Shown here in pieces: positions 1-7,355 of a stretch of 64,000 bases of DNA. The stretch is taken from the NCBI RefSeq assembly GCF_041346945.1, contig NZ_CP166850.1, positions 3,038,001 through 3,102,000 of the forward strand, written 5' to 3'. Source of the DNA: Amycolatopsis sp. cg9. Its GTDB lineage: Bacteria; Actinomycetota; Actinomycetes; Mycobacteriales; Pseudonocardiaceae. How positions within the stretch are numbered: the first letter of the stretch is position 1; the number at the start of each line of letters is the position of its first letter. Both the position numbers and the translations under genes were made by a program. The notes beneath the pieces were generated by a model. The model made no database searches. It was not told where the DNA came from and saw only the letters and a list, made by a program, of their open reading frames with translations.

Positions 1-301
1 TGGCCTCGGTCGCGCCCGCGGTGACCAGGATCTCGGTGTCCGGGTCGTACTCGGTGCCGTAGCGCTGCCGGTGCCGCGCGATCGCGGCCCGCAGCTCCGG
101 GCGCCCGGGCCCCGGCGGGTACTGGTTCGCGCCGCCGAACAGCGCGTTCTTGGCGGCGTCGAGCATGCCGGCCGGGCCGTCGGTGTCCGGAAAGCCCTGG
201 CCGAGGTTGACGGCGTCGTGCTTGACGGCCAGCGCGGTCATCTCGGCGAAGATGGTCGAGGTGAACGGCCGGAGGCGGGGGACGAGAGCAGGTTCGCGCA
301 C
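1..301 (-). CDS. dapC: N-succinyldiaminopimelate aminotransferase-type PLP enzyme (partial, 5' part only)
   Basis: The first 100 codons of a fold-type I PLP-dependent aminotransferase run off the left edge of the window. The visible protein has the family N-terminus: RPFTSTIFAEMTALA, then the substrate-loop sequence NLGQGFPDTDGP, then NQYPPGPGRPELRAAIA and VTAGATEA. This resembles mycobacterial DapC (Rv0858c), which makes N-succinyl-LL-2,6-diaminopimelate in lysine and peptidoglycan synthesis; related KAT/YbdL-type methionine or kynurenine aminotransferases share these motifs and cannot be excluded. The GTG start is preceded by a GAGGA ribosome-binding site. It is divergent from the DUF445 gene with only 29 bp between the starts. 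Confidence 0.75.
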   Translation of the reverse strand, partial: MREPALVPRLRPFTSTIFAEMTALAVKHDAVNLGQGFPDTDGPAGMLDAAKNALFGGANQYPPGPGRPELRAAIARHRQRYGTEYDPDTEILVTAGATEA

Positions 302-330
302 GATCAGCCATCCTCACGGACAATGGCGAT

Positions 331-1629
331 GTGGAGCAACTGACCCCCGCCAAGGTGACACCCGCCGACCCGCCGGGCGGCGCAGCCGGTGAAGCGGAAA
401 AGCGGCGCGCGCTGCGCAAGATGAAGCTGGTCGCGCTGTCGTTCCTGCTCGGCGCCACCCTCGTGTTCCTGCTGACCAGCTGGGCGCAGTCCGCGGGCTG
501 GCCGGGCTGGGTCGGCTACGTGCGCGCCGCCGCCGAAGCCGGCATGGTCGGCGCGCTGGCCGACTGGTTCGCCGTCACGGCGCTGTTCCGGCACCCGCTC
601 GGGCTGAAGATCCCGCACACGGCGATCATCCCGAACAAGAAGGACGCCCTCGGCACCAGCCTCGGCGACTTCGTCGGGTCGAACTTCCTGTCCGAGGAGG
701 TCGTGCGCGACAAGCTCAAGCGCGTCGAGCTCGCGCGGCGGCTCGGCGGGTGGCTGGCCCAGGAGGAGAACGCCGAGCGCGTGACGTCCGAGCTGGCCAC
801 GGTGGTCCGGGCGGCCGTCCGCGTGCTCCGCGACGAAGACGTCCAGGCGATCATGGAGCAGGCGGTCGCGCGGCGGATCATCGACAAGCCGTGGGGCCCG
901 CCGCTGGGCAAGATCCTGCAGGGCGTCTTCGCCGACGGCGCGCACCACAAGCTCGTGGACCTGATGTGCGACCGCGCGTACGAGTGGGTCCGCGACAACC
1001 ACACGACGATGCTGCGCGTGGTGTCGGACCGGGCGCCGAGCTGGTCGCCGAAGTTCGTCGACGAGATGCTCGCCGACAAGGTCTACGGCGAGGTGCTGTC
1101 GTTCGCGTGGGCGGTGAAGACCGACGTCAACCACCCGATGCGGCTGGCGCTGGACAAGTTCCTCGGCGAGTTCGCCCAGGACCTGCAGACCGACCCGGAC
1201 GTGATGGCCCGCGCCGAGCAGGTCAAGGGCCAGATCGTGCACCACGAGGAGGTCCAGCGCCTGATCGGCTCGGCGTGGAGCACGGCGAAGGAGATGCTCC
1301 TGACGGCGGCCGAGGACCCGTCGAGCGAGCTGCGCCGCCGCGTCCGCCTCGGCCTGATGTCCCTGGGCTCCCGGCTGGTGTCGGACGACCAGCTGCGCGC
1401 GAAGGCCGACGGCTGGGTCGAGGGCGCCGCGGCGTACCTGGTGAAGAACTACTCGCGGGAGATCACGACGATCATCACCGACACGGTCGAGCGGTGGGAC
1501 GCCGAGGAGACGTCGCAGAAGATCGAGCTCCAGGTGGGCCGCGACCTGCAGTTCATCCGGATCAACGGCACGGTGGTGGGCGCGCTGGCCGGGCTGGTCA
1601 TCTACGCGGTCGCGGAGCTGCTGTTCTGA
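331..1629 (+). CDS. DUF445 family membrane protein
   Basis: 432 residues. One membrane segment lies near residues 32-52 and a second at the extreme C-terminus (about 411-432), bracketing a long soluble region, so the middle is anchored at both ends. The DUF445 signature GALADWFAVTALFRHPLG and the following IPHTAIIPNKKD are present. The biochemical function of this family is unknown. The ATG lies 29 bp from the divergent dapC-type gene, so the two share a short promoter region. Length and domain layout are normal for actinobacterial members. Confidence 0.85.
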   Translation: MEQLTPAKVTPADPPGGAAGEAEKRRALRKMKLVALSFLLGATLVFLLTSWAQSAGWPGWVGYVRAAAEAGMVGALADWFAVTALFRHPLGLKIPHTAIIPNKKDALGTSLGDFVGSNFLSEEVVRDKLKRVELARRLGGWLAQEENAERVTSELATVVRAAVRVLRDEDVQAIMEQAVARRIIDKPWGPPLGKILQGVFADGAHHKLVDLMCDRAYEWVRDNHTTMLRVVSDRAPSWSPKFVDEMLADKVYGEVLSFAWAVKTDVNHPMRLALDKFLGEFAQDLQTDPDVMARAEQVKGQIVHHEEVQRLIGSAWSTAKEMLLTAAEDPSSELRRRVRLGLMSLGSRLVSDDQLRAKADGWVEGAAAYLVKNYSREITTIITDTVERWDAEETSQKIELQVGRDLQFIRINGTVVGALAGLVIYAVAELLF

Positions 1630-1670
1630 CGGGTGGGGGCTATACCACACCTGGGGGAGCTTCAGACCAG

Positions 1671-1807
1671 TTGTCCACAGGAAGCTGAGTTATCCCCCGG
1701 GTTATCCACAGGTTTTCACGGTGATGGCCTAATGGCTGTCCACAACGTGTGGGGGGTGGGGCGGCGGGGGCGTGGATATGTGGTGCCGTGGGGTGCAGTT
1801 GTCCACA
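1671..1807 (+). other. Cluster of DnaA-box-like nonamers (ectopic)
   Basis: Four nonamers in the same orientation match the actinobacterial DnaA box: TTGTCCACA at 1671-1679, TTATCCACA at 1702-1710, CTGTCCACA at 1736-1744 and TTGTCCACA at 1799-1807. A degenerate TTATCCCCC (1690-1698) and an imperfect reverse box (1771-1779) lie between them. No dnaA, dnaN or AT-rich unwinding region is nearby, so this is not recognisably oriC. It occupies the otherwise gene-free 1630-1950 gap between the DUF445 and CGNR genes. Confidence 0.6.
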
Positions 1808-1859
1808 GCCGTTCGAGGGTCCGCCGCTCGGATGAGACCTCGGCGCGGGGGTGCCGATG

Positions 1860-1880
1860 GCATGAACGACTCGTTCATGC
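1860..1880. repeat. Palindromic repeat, family E copy 1
   Basis: A 21-bp perfect palindrome with 10-bp arms (GCATGAACGA / TCGTTCATGC) around one base. The same GTGAACGACTCGTTCATG-type core occurs twice at 52668-52715. It lies downstream of the DUF445 gene and of the convergent CGNR gene, where a transcription terminator would be expected. Confidence 0.6.
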
Positions 1881-1950
1881 CGGCTGGCGAGGTGAACGAC
1901 CCTCTCACGACGTGCGGGCCTGACGTCCCGGGTGACAGCGGCGCGCGGGG

Positions 1951-2415
1951 TCAGCCGGCCGCGGCGGTGCGGGCTCGCCAGCCCCGGGCCTTCTCGCGGT
2001 TGCCGCACACCCGCATCGAGCACCACGTGCGGGAGCGGTTGCGGGACTCGTCGTAGAACGCCCACAGGCACGTGTCCGCCGGGCAGATCTTCAGCCGGAT
2101 CCAGTCGCCTCGGACGACCAGGCGGGCGCAGGCCGCGAACACCGCGCCGACCGCGTCCTCCGCGACCAGGGCCGGGCCGTCGTCGGTCAGGGAAATCCTG
2201 GTGCCGACGTCGAGGCTGCCGCCCGGGAGGCGGGGGTCGCCGATCGCCGCGCGCAGGGCGTCGCGTGCCGCGCGGGCTTCGGGGGCCGGGTTCGCCCGCA
2301 GCGCGCGCCCGGCTGCCCACTCGCGCCACTGCCCGGGATCTTCGAGCAGGTCAGTGCCCTCTTCGACGTTGACCGTGTTGAGGAACTCCACCACGAGGGA
2401 GGCGTCGGTGTGCAC
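1951..2415 (-). CDS. CGNR zinc-finger / ABATE-domain protein
   Basis: 154 residues from the chosen GTG. An N-terminal stress-type domain (VVEFLNTVNVEEGTD...) is followed by a C-terminal Cys4 zinc finger ending in the diagnostic CGNREKARGWR motif (Cys spacing ICPADTC ... WCSMRVCGNR). Such proteins are putative DNA-binding transcriptional regulators of unknown targets. I chose the GTG at 2415 because TACACT sits six bases upstream on that strand (2422-2427), the leaderless arrangement seen repeatedly in this window. A longer reading to 2502 would run into the promoter of the divergent VOC gene. Confidence 0.8.
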   Translation of the reverse strand: MHTDASLVVEFLNTVNVEEGTDLLEDPGQWREWAAGRALRANPAPEARAARDALRAAIGDPRLPGGSLDVGTRISLTDDGPALVAEDAVGAVFAACARLVVRGDWIRLKICPADTCLWAFYDESRNRSRTWCSMRVCGNREKARGWRARTAAAG

Positions 2416-2500
2416 GTACCGAGTGTACGGCGGCCGGTGGTTGCCCCCGCGTCGGATAACCCCCATAATTCCGACAACGGTTACTCGAAGGGAGCGGCGC

Positions 2501-2869
2501 ATGAGTGCGGTACCGACGCTGGGTGTGGTGGCCCTCGACTGCCCGGACCCGGTCGCGCTGGCCGGGTTCTACCGGGCGGTGCTGGAGTGGGACGCGCCCG
2601 AAGTCGCCGAAGACGGACACTGGGTGACGCTCAAGAACCCGCTCGGCGGCGCGGGGATCGCGTTCCAGCGGGTGCCCGACCACCGCCCGCCGTCGTGGCC
2701 GTCGGCGGAGCGCCCGCAGCAGCTGCACCTCGACCTGAACGTCACCGACCTGGAAGCCGCGCACGAGCGCGTGCTCGGGCTCGGCGCGAAACTGCTGGAC
2801 GACGAGCCGAAGACGTTCCGCGTCTACGCCGACCCGGCCGGGCACCCGTTCTGCCTCTGCGCGTGCTGA
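2501..2869 (+). CDS. VOC (glyoxalase/bleomycin-resistance fold) family protein
   Basis: 122 residues, one VOC module pair: LGVVALDCPDPVALAGFYRA at the N-terminus, LHLDLNVTDLEAAHERV in the middle and DPAGHPFCLC at the C-terminus. The His in QLHLDL and the last-strand residues fit a metal site, but substrate cannot be predicted for this superfamily. It is close to the small 'VOC family protein / glyoxalase-like' group common in actinobacteria. The ATG follows a GGAG-containing ribosome site. It is divergent from the CGNR regulator, which may control it. Confidence 0.8.
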   Translation: MSAVPTLGVVALDCPDPVALAGFYRAVLEWDAPEVAEDGHWVTLKNPLGGAGIAFQRVPDHRPPSWPSAERPQQLHLDLNVTDLEAAHERVLGLGAKLLDDEPKTFRVYADPAGHPFCLCAC

Positions 2870-2905
2870 GGGACAGCGGGGCCGAACATGCGTAGGCTCT
2901 GATGT

Positions 2906-3298
2906 GTGATTTGTCCGAAGTGCCAGAACCAGATGCGGACCGTCGACAAGAACGGCATCCACATCGACCAGTGCGACGGCTGCCGCGGGATCTTCCTGGA
3001 CCGCGGTGAGCTCGAGGCGATCGTCGGTGCGGAAAGCTCGTTCTACGGCCAGCAGCCGCAGCAGTACCAGCCCGGGCCGACGGCGCACTACGGCCGTCCC
3101 GACTCGCCGCGCCCCTACCGCGGCGGCCACCCGGATTCGCCCAAGGCCTACCGGGGTGGTTACTCGGATTCGCCGCGGCCGCACCGCGGGGGCTACTCGG
3201 ACTCCCCACGGCCGCACCGCGGGGGTTACTCGGATTCGCCGCGCCCGTACGGGCACGGTCACCGCAAGCGCAGCTTCCTCGAGAACCTCTTCGACTGA
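2906..3298 (+). CDS. TFIIB-type zinc-ribbon protein with C-terminal 11-residue tandem repeats
   Basis: 130 residues. The N-terminus is a zf-TFIIB-like ribbon with Cys3/Cys6 and Cys23/Cys26 and the family sequence GIFLDRGELEAI. From about residue 64 on, the protein consists of five imperfect 11-residue repeats of the type DSPRPYRGGYS, rich in Arg, Pro, Gly and Tyr; this low-complexity tail looks disordered and nucleic-acid-binding. The short C-terminus is KRSFLENLFD. The GTG start lies 7 nt after a TAGGCT hexamer (2893-2898), so the mRNA is probably leaderless. Function unknown. The next gene starts one base after its stop. Confidence 0.8.
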   Translation: MICPKCQNQMRTVDKNGIHIDQCDGCRGIFLDRGELEAIVGAESSFYGQQPQQYQPGPTAHYGRPDSPRPYRGGHPDSPKAYRGGYSDSPRPHRGGYSDSPRPHRGGYSDSPRPYGHGHRKRSFLENLFD

Positions 3299-3299
3299 G

Positions 3300-3911
3300 G
3301 TGGGGCTCGACCTGCGGATCTGCCCGGCGTGCGGCGACCGGGCCGACCGCCCGGTCGTCTCCGGCACGACGCTGGCGTGCGCGCGCTGCGGGCACACGTG
3401 GCCGTTCCGGAAGCTGCCGCTGTTCGCGCTGACCGGCCCGAGCGGCGCGGGCAAGTCGACGCTCGGGCCGCTGCTGGCGTCCCGGTTCGCCGGCGACGTC
3501 GTCGTGCTGGAGCAGGACGTCCTCTGGACGGGCGCGCTCCGCGACGACGTCCCGGCGTTCCGCGCGGCCTGGCTCCGGATGGCGGCGATGCTGCACCAGA
3601 ACGGCCGCCCGGTCGTGCTCTGCGGCACCGTCGCGCCCCCGGAGTTCGAGCCGCTGCCGGAGCGCGCGTTCTTCAGCGACATCCACTACCTGGCGCTGGT
3701 GGGCTCGCCTTCGTCGCTGCGGGCCCGGTTGCGGGCGCGCCCGGCCTGGCGGGAGTGGGACGAGCCGCGGATCGAGGAGATGCTGGAGTTCACCGCCTGG
3801 CTCCAGGAGTCGGCCGAGGAGCTGGGGGTGGAGCTGCTCGACACGACGGAGGTCTCCGCGGAGTCCGCCGCCGACCACGTCGAGAAGTGGATCCGGGCCC
3901 GGCTGCCCTGA
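3300..3911 (+). CDS. P-loop nucleotide-binding (kinase-like) protein with N-terminal zinc ribbon
   Basis: 203 residues. Cys8/Cys11 and Cys27/Cys30 form a predicted zinc ribbon, followed directly by a Walker A motif GPSGAGKST at residues 46-54 and an AAA/zeta-toxin-like fold (LEQDVLW, RRPVVLCG-type strand, LVGSPSSLRARLRAR). It looks like a small-molecule or nucleotide kinase; no substrate can be assigned. The GTG overlaps nothing but lies one base after the stop of the zinc-ribbon gene, so the two zinc-ribbon proteins form one operon. A 36-bp palindrome begins immediately after the stop codon. Confidence 0.7.
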   Translation: MGLDLRICPACGDRADRPVVSGTTLACARCGHTWPFRKLPLFALTGPSGAGKSTLGPLLASRFAGDVVVLEQDVLWTGALRDDVPAFRAAWLRMAAMLHQNGRPVVLCGTVAPPEFEPLPERAFFSDIHYLALVGSPSSLRARLRARPAWREWDEPRIEEMLEFTAWLQESAEELGVELLDTTEVSAESAADHVEKWIRARLP

Positions 3912-3947
3912 CCGACGCCGCACTTTCACGTGAAAGTGCGGCGTCGG
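3912..3947. repeat. Palindromic repeat, family A copy 1 (probable bidirectional terminator)
   Basis: A perfect 36-bp palindrome with no loop, centred on CACGTG (core CACTTTCACGTGAAAGTG, 3921-3938). It begins one base after the stop of the P-loop gene and ends one base before the stop of the convergent methyltransferase. Two further copies of the core are inside the molybdo-oxidoreductase gene at 51519-51572. Confidence 0.75.
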
Positions 3948-3948
3948 G

Positions 3949-5097
3949 TCAGCCGAGGGGCCAGGTGCGGCCGCCCGGTTCGTCGAGCCAGAACTCCTGG
4001 CGCGCGCCGGTGACCGTCACGCCGAAGCGGTCGCGGTCCGGCTTGTCGAGCTCGCACCAGTCGACGTAGGCCGCCTCGGCGAGTTCCCACAGGGCGCGCG
4101 GGCCGCCCTGGGCCACTTCGTCCGCGCCGGCGCGCTTGCGGTGGCGGACCCACGAGCCGTCCGGGTGGACCAGCGCCACGCCCGGTGTTTCCTCGTCGCC
4201 GCCGTCGCGCACCGCGCGGACGCCCGGCAGGGCCAGGCCGGCGAAGAACTCGAACTGCCTGCGGGGCTGCAGGACCGCCGACATCGGCAGCCGCGTCTGC
4301 TCCCAGTCCTCGCGCGCGGGCATCGGGAGCGGGTCGGCGTGGGGCAGCCGGTGCGCGCGCAGCGGCATGAACCGGCCGTCGCGCGCCAGGACGCGGCCCT
4401 GGCCCGAGCCGTCCTCGCCCGCGACGAGCCGGATCAGCCCGGCGCCGAGCGGCCGGTTCAACGTCGTCACGACCAGACCGCCCGGTTTCGTCTGCGCCAG
4501 CCACGGGAGCGGGATCGAGGACACCGACGCCGTGCACAGCACGCGGTCGAAGAGCGTGCCGGCCGGGAAGCCGAGCGCGCCGTCGCCGACCGCGCACGCC
4601 GGGTGGTAGCCCGCCGCGGCCAGGTGCTCGCGCGCCGCCGCGACGATCACCGGGTCGATGTCCACTGTGGACACCTGGCCGGCGCCGCAGCGGTGGCTCA
4701 GCAGGGCCGCGTTGTAGCCGGTCCCGGTGCCGATCTCGAGCACGCGGTCGCCGTCCCGCACCCGCAGCTCCTCCAGCATGATCGCCATGATCGACGGCAT
4801 GCTCGACGAGCTCGTCGGGGTGCCCGCCACCGGGCCGTCGCGGCGGGCGCGGGCCCAGCGATCGGGGTCGTCGTCCAGCTGCGTCACCAGTACGTCGCGC
4901 GAGTAGGCGGCCTCCAGCCAGCCCGGGTCGGTGTGGTCGACCGCCGCCCACAGGCCGCCCGCCGGCGCGAAGAAGCGGGGCAGGAAGACGTGGCGGGGGA
5001 CGGCCCGGAAGGCGGCGATCCACTCCGGGGCGTGCAGGACGTCCTCGTCGAGCAGGTGCTCGACGAGGCGTCGCCGCAGCCGGGCCGAGCGCGTCAT
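3949..5097 (-). CDS. Protein-L-isoaspartate methyltransferase-like SAM enzyme
   Basis: 382 residues, longer than classical PCMT (about 210). The N-terminal half matches PCMT: RHVFLP near residue 35, a Ser-rich TSSSSMPSIMA segment, then SAM motif I VLEIGTGTGYNAALL and post-I VDIDPVIV. The C-terminal third is an extension of the kind found in actinobacterial PCMT-like enzymes, some of which act in peptide maturation. Whether it repairs isoaspartate or modifies another protein is unknown. The ATG is 6 nt after TAACGT on its strand (5104-5109), indicating a leaderless mRNA. It is divergent from the XRE regulator and the operator at 5133. Confidence 0.75.
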   Translation of the reverse strand: MTRSARLRRRLVEHLLDEDVLHAPEWIAAFRAVPRHVFLPRFFAPAGGLWAAVDHTDPGWLEAAYSRDVLVTQLDDDPDRWARARRDGPVAGTPTSSSSMPSIMAIMLEELRVRDGDRVLEIGTGTGYNAALLSHRCGAGQVSTVDIDPVIVAAAREHLAAAGYHPACAVGDGALGFPAGTLFDRVLCTASVSSIPLPWLAQTKPGGLVVTTLNRPLGAGLIRLVAGEDGSGQGRVLARDGRFMPLRAHRLPHADPLPMPAREDWEQTRLPMSAVLQPRRQFEFFAGLALPGVRAVRDGGDEETPGVALVHPDGSWVRHRKRAGADEVAQGGPRALWELAEAAYVDWCELDKPDRDRFGVTVTGARQEFWLDEPGGRTWPLG

Positions 5098-5132
5098 GCG
5101 ACCACGTTAGCGGTGCGCGTCACACCCGATGG

Positions 5133-5153
5133 TTGCAAGCAGAGTGCTTGCAA
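5133..5153. promoter_or_regulatory. Inverted-repeat operator upstream of the XRE regulator
   Basis: A perfect 9-3-9 inverted repeat, TTGCAAGCA / TGCTTGCAA around GAG. It lies 50 bp upstream of the XRE gene start and 24 bp from the -10 hexamer of the divergent methyltransferase. The obvious candidate ligand is the adjacent XRE protein (autoregulation); this is inference from position and symmetry. Confidence 0.65.
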
Positions 5154-5202
5154 TAGCTAGCACCGGCGCGTACCGTCGAAGGTGTCGCGAGGAGGTGACC
5201 GG

Positions 5203-5670
5203 ATGGCAGAAACCGGTGGGACCCAGCCAGGATCCGGCGGTCCCATGGAGAAGGTCGCGGACATCGCTTCCGACATAGGCGAGTACATCCGCCAGCAGCG
5301 CAACACCGCGAAGATTTCGTTGCGCCAGCTGTCGAAGCTCGCCGGCGTGTCCAACCCGTACCTGAGTCAGATCGAGCGCGGGGTCCGCAAACCCAGCGCG
5401 GAGATCCTGCAGCAGATCGCCAAGGGCCTGCGCATTTCGGCGGAAGCGCTGTACGTGCAGGCCGGGATCCTCGATCTGCCGACGGGTGGTCCGGTGGGCG
5501 ACGCGATTCGCGCCGACGCCGAGCTGACCGAACGGCAGAAGCAGGTCCTGCTCGACGTCTACGAGTCCTTCCGCCGGGAGAACGCCGCGGCACGGCCGGC
5601 CGCCGAGCCGTCTCCCACCGCAGACACCCCAGACACCGCACCAGCCGCAGACACCAAGGAGTCAGCATGA
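5203..5670 (+). CDS. XRE-family HTH transcriptional regulator (Rv0474-like)
   Basis: 155 residues. The Cro/C1-type helix-turn-helix covers about residues 22-80 (GEYIRQQRNTAKISLRQLSK, then VSNPYLSQIERGVRKPSAEI). The C-terminus is an Ala/Pro/Thr-rich tail. The ATG at 5203 has a strong GAGGAGGTGA site eight bases upstream; an in-frame GTG at 5182 would include that site and is rejected. The stop overlaps the ATG of the hbhA-like gene by four bases. The XRE-hbhA-DUF2516 order is that of mycobacterial Rv0474-Rv0476. The 21-bp palindrome upstream suggests autoregulation. Confidence 0.88.
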   Translation: MAETGGTQPGSGGPMEKVADIASDIGEYIRQQRNTAKISLRQLSKLAGVSNPYLSQIERGVRKPSAEILQQIAKGLRISAEALYVQAGILDLPTGGPVGDAIRADAELTERQKQVLLDVYESFRRENAAARPAAEPSPTADTPDTAPAADTKESA

Positions 5671-6356
5671 CCACCCCCAAGACCGAAGACGTCAAGAAGG
5701 CCGTCAACACCGCCCTCGACCAGGTCCGCACCCCGCTGCTCGCCGCGCTCGGCGCCGGCAACCTGGCCACGCACGCCGTCACCGACGCCGTCGCGAAGGC
5801 CAAGGAGAACGTGACCAAGGGCAGCGAGACCGCCCGCAAGAACCTGCAGGAGCTGCCGACCGACGTCGAGAGCCTCCGCGAGAAGCTGGACCCGGCCGAG
5901 CTGCGCAAGGTCATCGACGAGTACACCGAGGCCGCGCTCAAGCTGTACAACAAGCTGGCCGAGTCGGGCGAGCAGGCGTGGGACAAGTTCGCCGCGCAGC
6001 CGCAGGTCAAGAAGGCCATCGAGCAGCTCGAGGAGGCCGTGGCCACCGCGCAGGGCCAGGTCGAGGGCGTCACCAGCGAGGTCCGCGAGCGCGTCGACGG
6101 CGTGCTGGGCACCTTCACCAAGCGCACCCGCTCGGTGGGCGAGAAGACCGCCCGCAAGGTGACCGAGGTCGCCGGCGAGGCCGCCGACGCCATCGAGGAG
6201 CTGGGTGACGACGTCGCCCACGAGACCCGTTCGGCCAGCCGCAAGGTGGCGAACAAGACCGCTCCGAAGACGGCCGCCCCGGCCCGCCGCACCACCACCG
6301 GCACCACCACGAGCGCCGCCGCGAAGAAGCCGGCCGCGCCGAAGACCGACAAGTAA
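5667..6356 (+). CDS. hbhA: Heparin-binding hemagglutinin (HbhA)-like protein
   Basis: 229 residues, almost entirely helical and rich in Ala, Lys and Glu. A long coiled-coil region (about residues 10-175) is followed by a Lys/Ala/Pro/Thr-rich basic tail ending KKPAAPKTDK. In mycobacteria that tail binds heparan sulfate and the protein also associates with intracellular lipid inclusions; in a saprophyte the adhesin role is uncertain and a polymer- or envelope-associated role is as likely. There is no signal peptide. The ATG overlaps the XRE stop (ATGA). A GC-rich hairpin follows at 6438. Confidence 0.8.
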   Translation: MTTPKTEDVKKAVNTALDQVRTPLLAALGAGNLATHAVTDAVAKAKENVTKGSETARKNLQELPTDVESLREKLDPAELRKVIDEYTEAALKLYNKLAESGEQAWDKFAAQPQVKKAIEQLEEAVATAQGQVEGVTSEVRERVDGVLGTFTKRTRSVGEKTARKVTEVAGEAADAIEELGDDVAHETRSASRKVANKTAPKTAAPARRTTTGTTTSAAAKKPAAPKTDK

Positions 6357-6437
6357 CCGATCCGCGCGAGGCGACCGGTTCCGCTGTGACTGCCGCCGGA
6401 TCGGTTGCCGACGGCCCGGCAACGCGGTCGTGAACAC

Positions 6438-6472
6438 CCGGCCCCGCCCCCGTACCCCGGTGGCGGGGCCGG
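6438..6472 (+). terminator. GC-rich hairpin after hbhA-like gene
   Basis: CCGGCCCCGCC (6438-6448) pairs exactly with GGCGGGGCCGG (6462-6472) across a 13-nt loop. It lies 80 bp after the hbhA-like stop and just upstream of the leaderless promoter of the DUF2516 gene, so it probably ends the XRE-hbhA transcript. There is no U tract, as is usual in this group. Confidence 0.6.
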
Positions 6473-6505
6473 GGTCGTTCGGGCGGTTTGCCGTAAGCTG
6501 TGGCT

Positions 6506-6799
6506 GTGCTAGTCGCCATCTGGATCCTCCAAGTCGTCCACTGGGGCAGCGCGCTGGTCGGCCTCTTCGCCTTCGTGCACGCGCTGCTGCAACGTGCCGA
6601 CGCGTACTCCGCGGCCGACCGCAAGACCAAGCCGATCTGGATGCTGATCACGGGCGCCGCGACGCTCGCCATGGCGCTGTTCGACGTGATGGGCCCGGGC
6701 ATGATCTTCTGGGTGCCCGCGATGGCCGCCGTCCTGGTCTACATCGTGGACGTCCGCCCCAAGCTGATCGAGGTCCAGCGCGGCGGCTCGAGCTGGTAG
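6506..6799 (+). CDS. DUF2516 family small membrane protein
   Basis: 97 residues with an N-terminal membrane helix ([20 protein letters not shown]), a short polar loop ([16 protein letters not shown]) and two further hydrophobic segments (about 46-70 and 74-88). This is the Rv0476 type found after hbhA in mycobacteria; function unknown. I prefer the GTG at 6506 because TAAGCT (6494-6499) lies six bases upstream; an in-frame GTG at 6500 would start two codons earlier. The gene has its own promoter, so it is not simply read through from hbhA. Confidence 0.8.
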   Translation: MLVAIWILQVVHWGSALVGLFAFVHALLQRADAYSAADRKTKPIWMLITGAATLAMALFDVMGPGMIFWVPAMAAVLVYIVDVRPKLIEVQRGGSSW

Positions 6800-6812
6800 C
6801 TACGCTGGCGGG

Positions 6813-7355
6813 GTGACCTGGACGATCGCCGGGAGCCTCACCGTCGTTCCCGCACCCACCCGCACCGACCTGCTCGCCGAGCCCGTGGCCAAAGCGCTGG
6901 CCGCGCTGGCCGACCCGGACGCCGTCGGCGTCGCGGAGATCGACCCGTCGCTGGCCGACACCGCCGCGTTCTGCGAGGCCTACGGCTCGCCGCTCGAGGC
7001 GTCCGCGAACTGCGTCGTCGTCGCCGGCAAGCGGGCGGGCGAAGTCCGCTTCGCGGCCGCGCTCGTGCTCGCGACGACCCGCGCCGACGTCAACGGCGTG
7101 ATCAAGCGCCGCCTCGACGTCCGCAAGGCGTCGTTCGCGCCGATGGACGAAGCCGTCGACCTGACCGGGATGGAGTACGGCGGCATCACGCCCGTCGGCC
7201 TGCCCGCCGAGTGGCCCGTCCTGCTCGACAAGCGCGTCGCGGACGCGCCCGAGCTGGTCATCGGCAGCGGGATCCGCGGCAGCAAGCTGCTGATCTCCGG
7301 CGCCGCGCTGGCCGCGCTGCCCGGGGCCGAGGTCATCGAGGACCTCGCCCGGTGA
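6813..7355 (+). CDS. YbaK/EbsC-type aminoacyl-tRNA deacylase domain protein
   Basis: 180 residues. The fold features of the YbaK/ProX editing superfamily are present: NCVVVAGKRAGEVRFAAALV, an internal RADVNGVIKRRLDVRKASFAP, and GGITPVGLP followed by VLIDKRV-type sequence (VLLDKRVADAPELVIGSGIR). These proteins hydrolyse mischarged aminoacyl-tRNAs. The GTG is six bases after TACGCT (6801-6806). It is the first gene of an operon with an ornithine-cyclodeaminase-like enzyme and an aromatic amino-acid lyase-like enzyme (4-nt overlaps), which suggests that it may edit tRNA charged with an unusual amino acid handled by those enzymes; that link is inference. Confidence 0.8.
   Translation: MTWTIAGSLTVVPAPTRTDLLAEPVAKALAALADPDAVGVAEIDPSLADTAAFCEAYGSPLEASANCVVVAGKRAGEVRFAAALVLATTRADVNGVIKRRLDVRKASFAPMDEAVDLTGMEYGGITPVGLPAEWPVLLDKRVADAPELVIGSGIRGSKLLISGAALAALPGAEVIEDLAR

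Noticed and set aside
304..1650. Long open frame on the minus strand opposite the DUF445 gene (448 codons), and many similar ones across the window
   Set aside because: High-GC coding DNA leaves the opposite frames open. These frames have no domains, low-complexity Arg/Ala/Pro composition and no ribosome site.
1671..1807. Chromosomal origin of replication
   Set aside because: No dnaA, dnaN, gyrase or ParAB genes, no AT-rich unwinding element, and too few boxes for an actinobacterial oriC.
5182..5202. GTG start seven codons upstream for the XRE regulator
   Set aside because: It would place the GAGGAGGTGA ribosome site inside the coding region.
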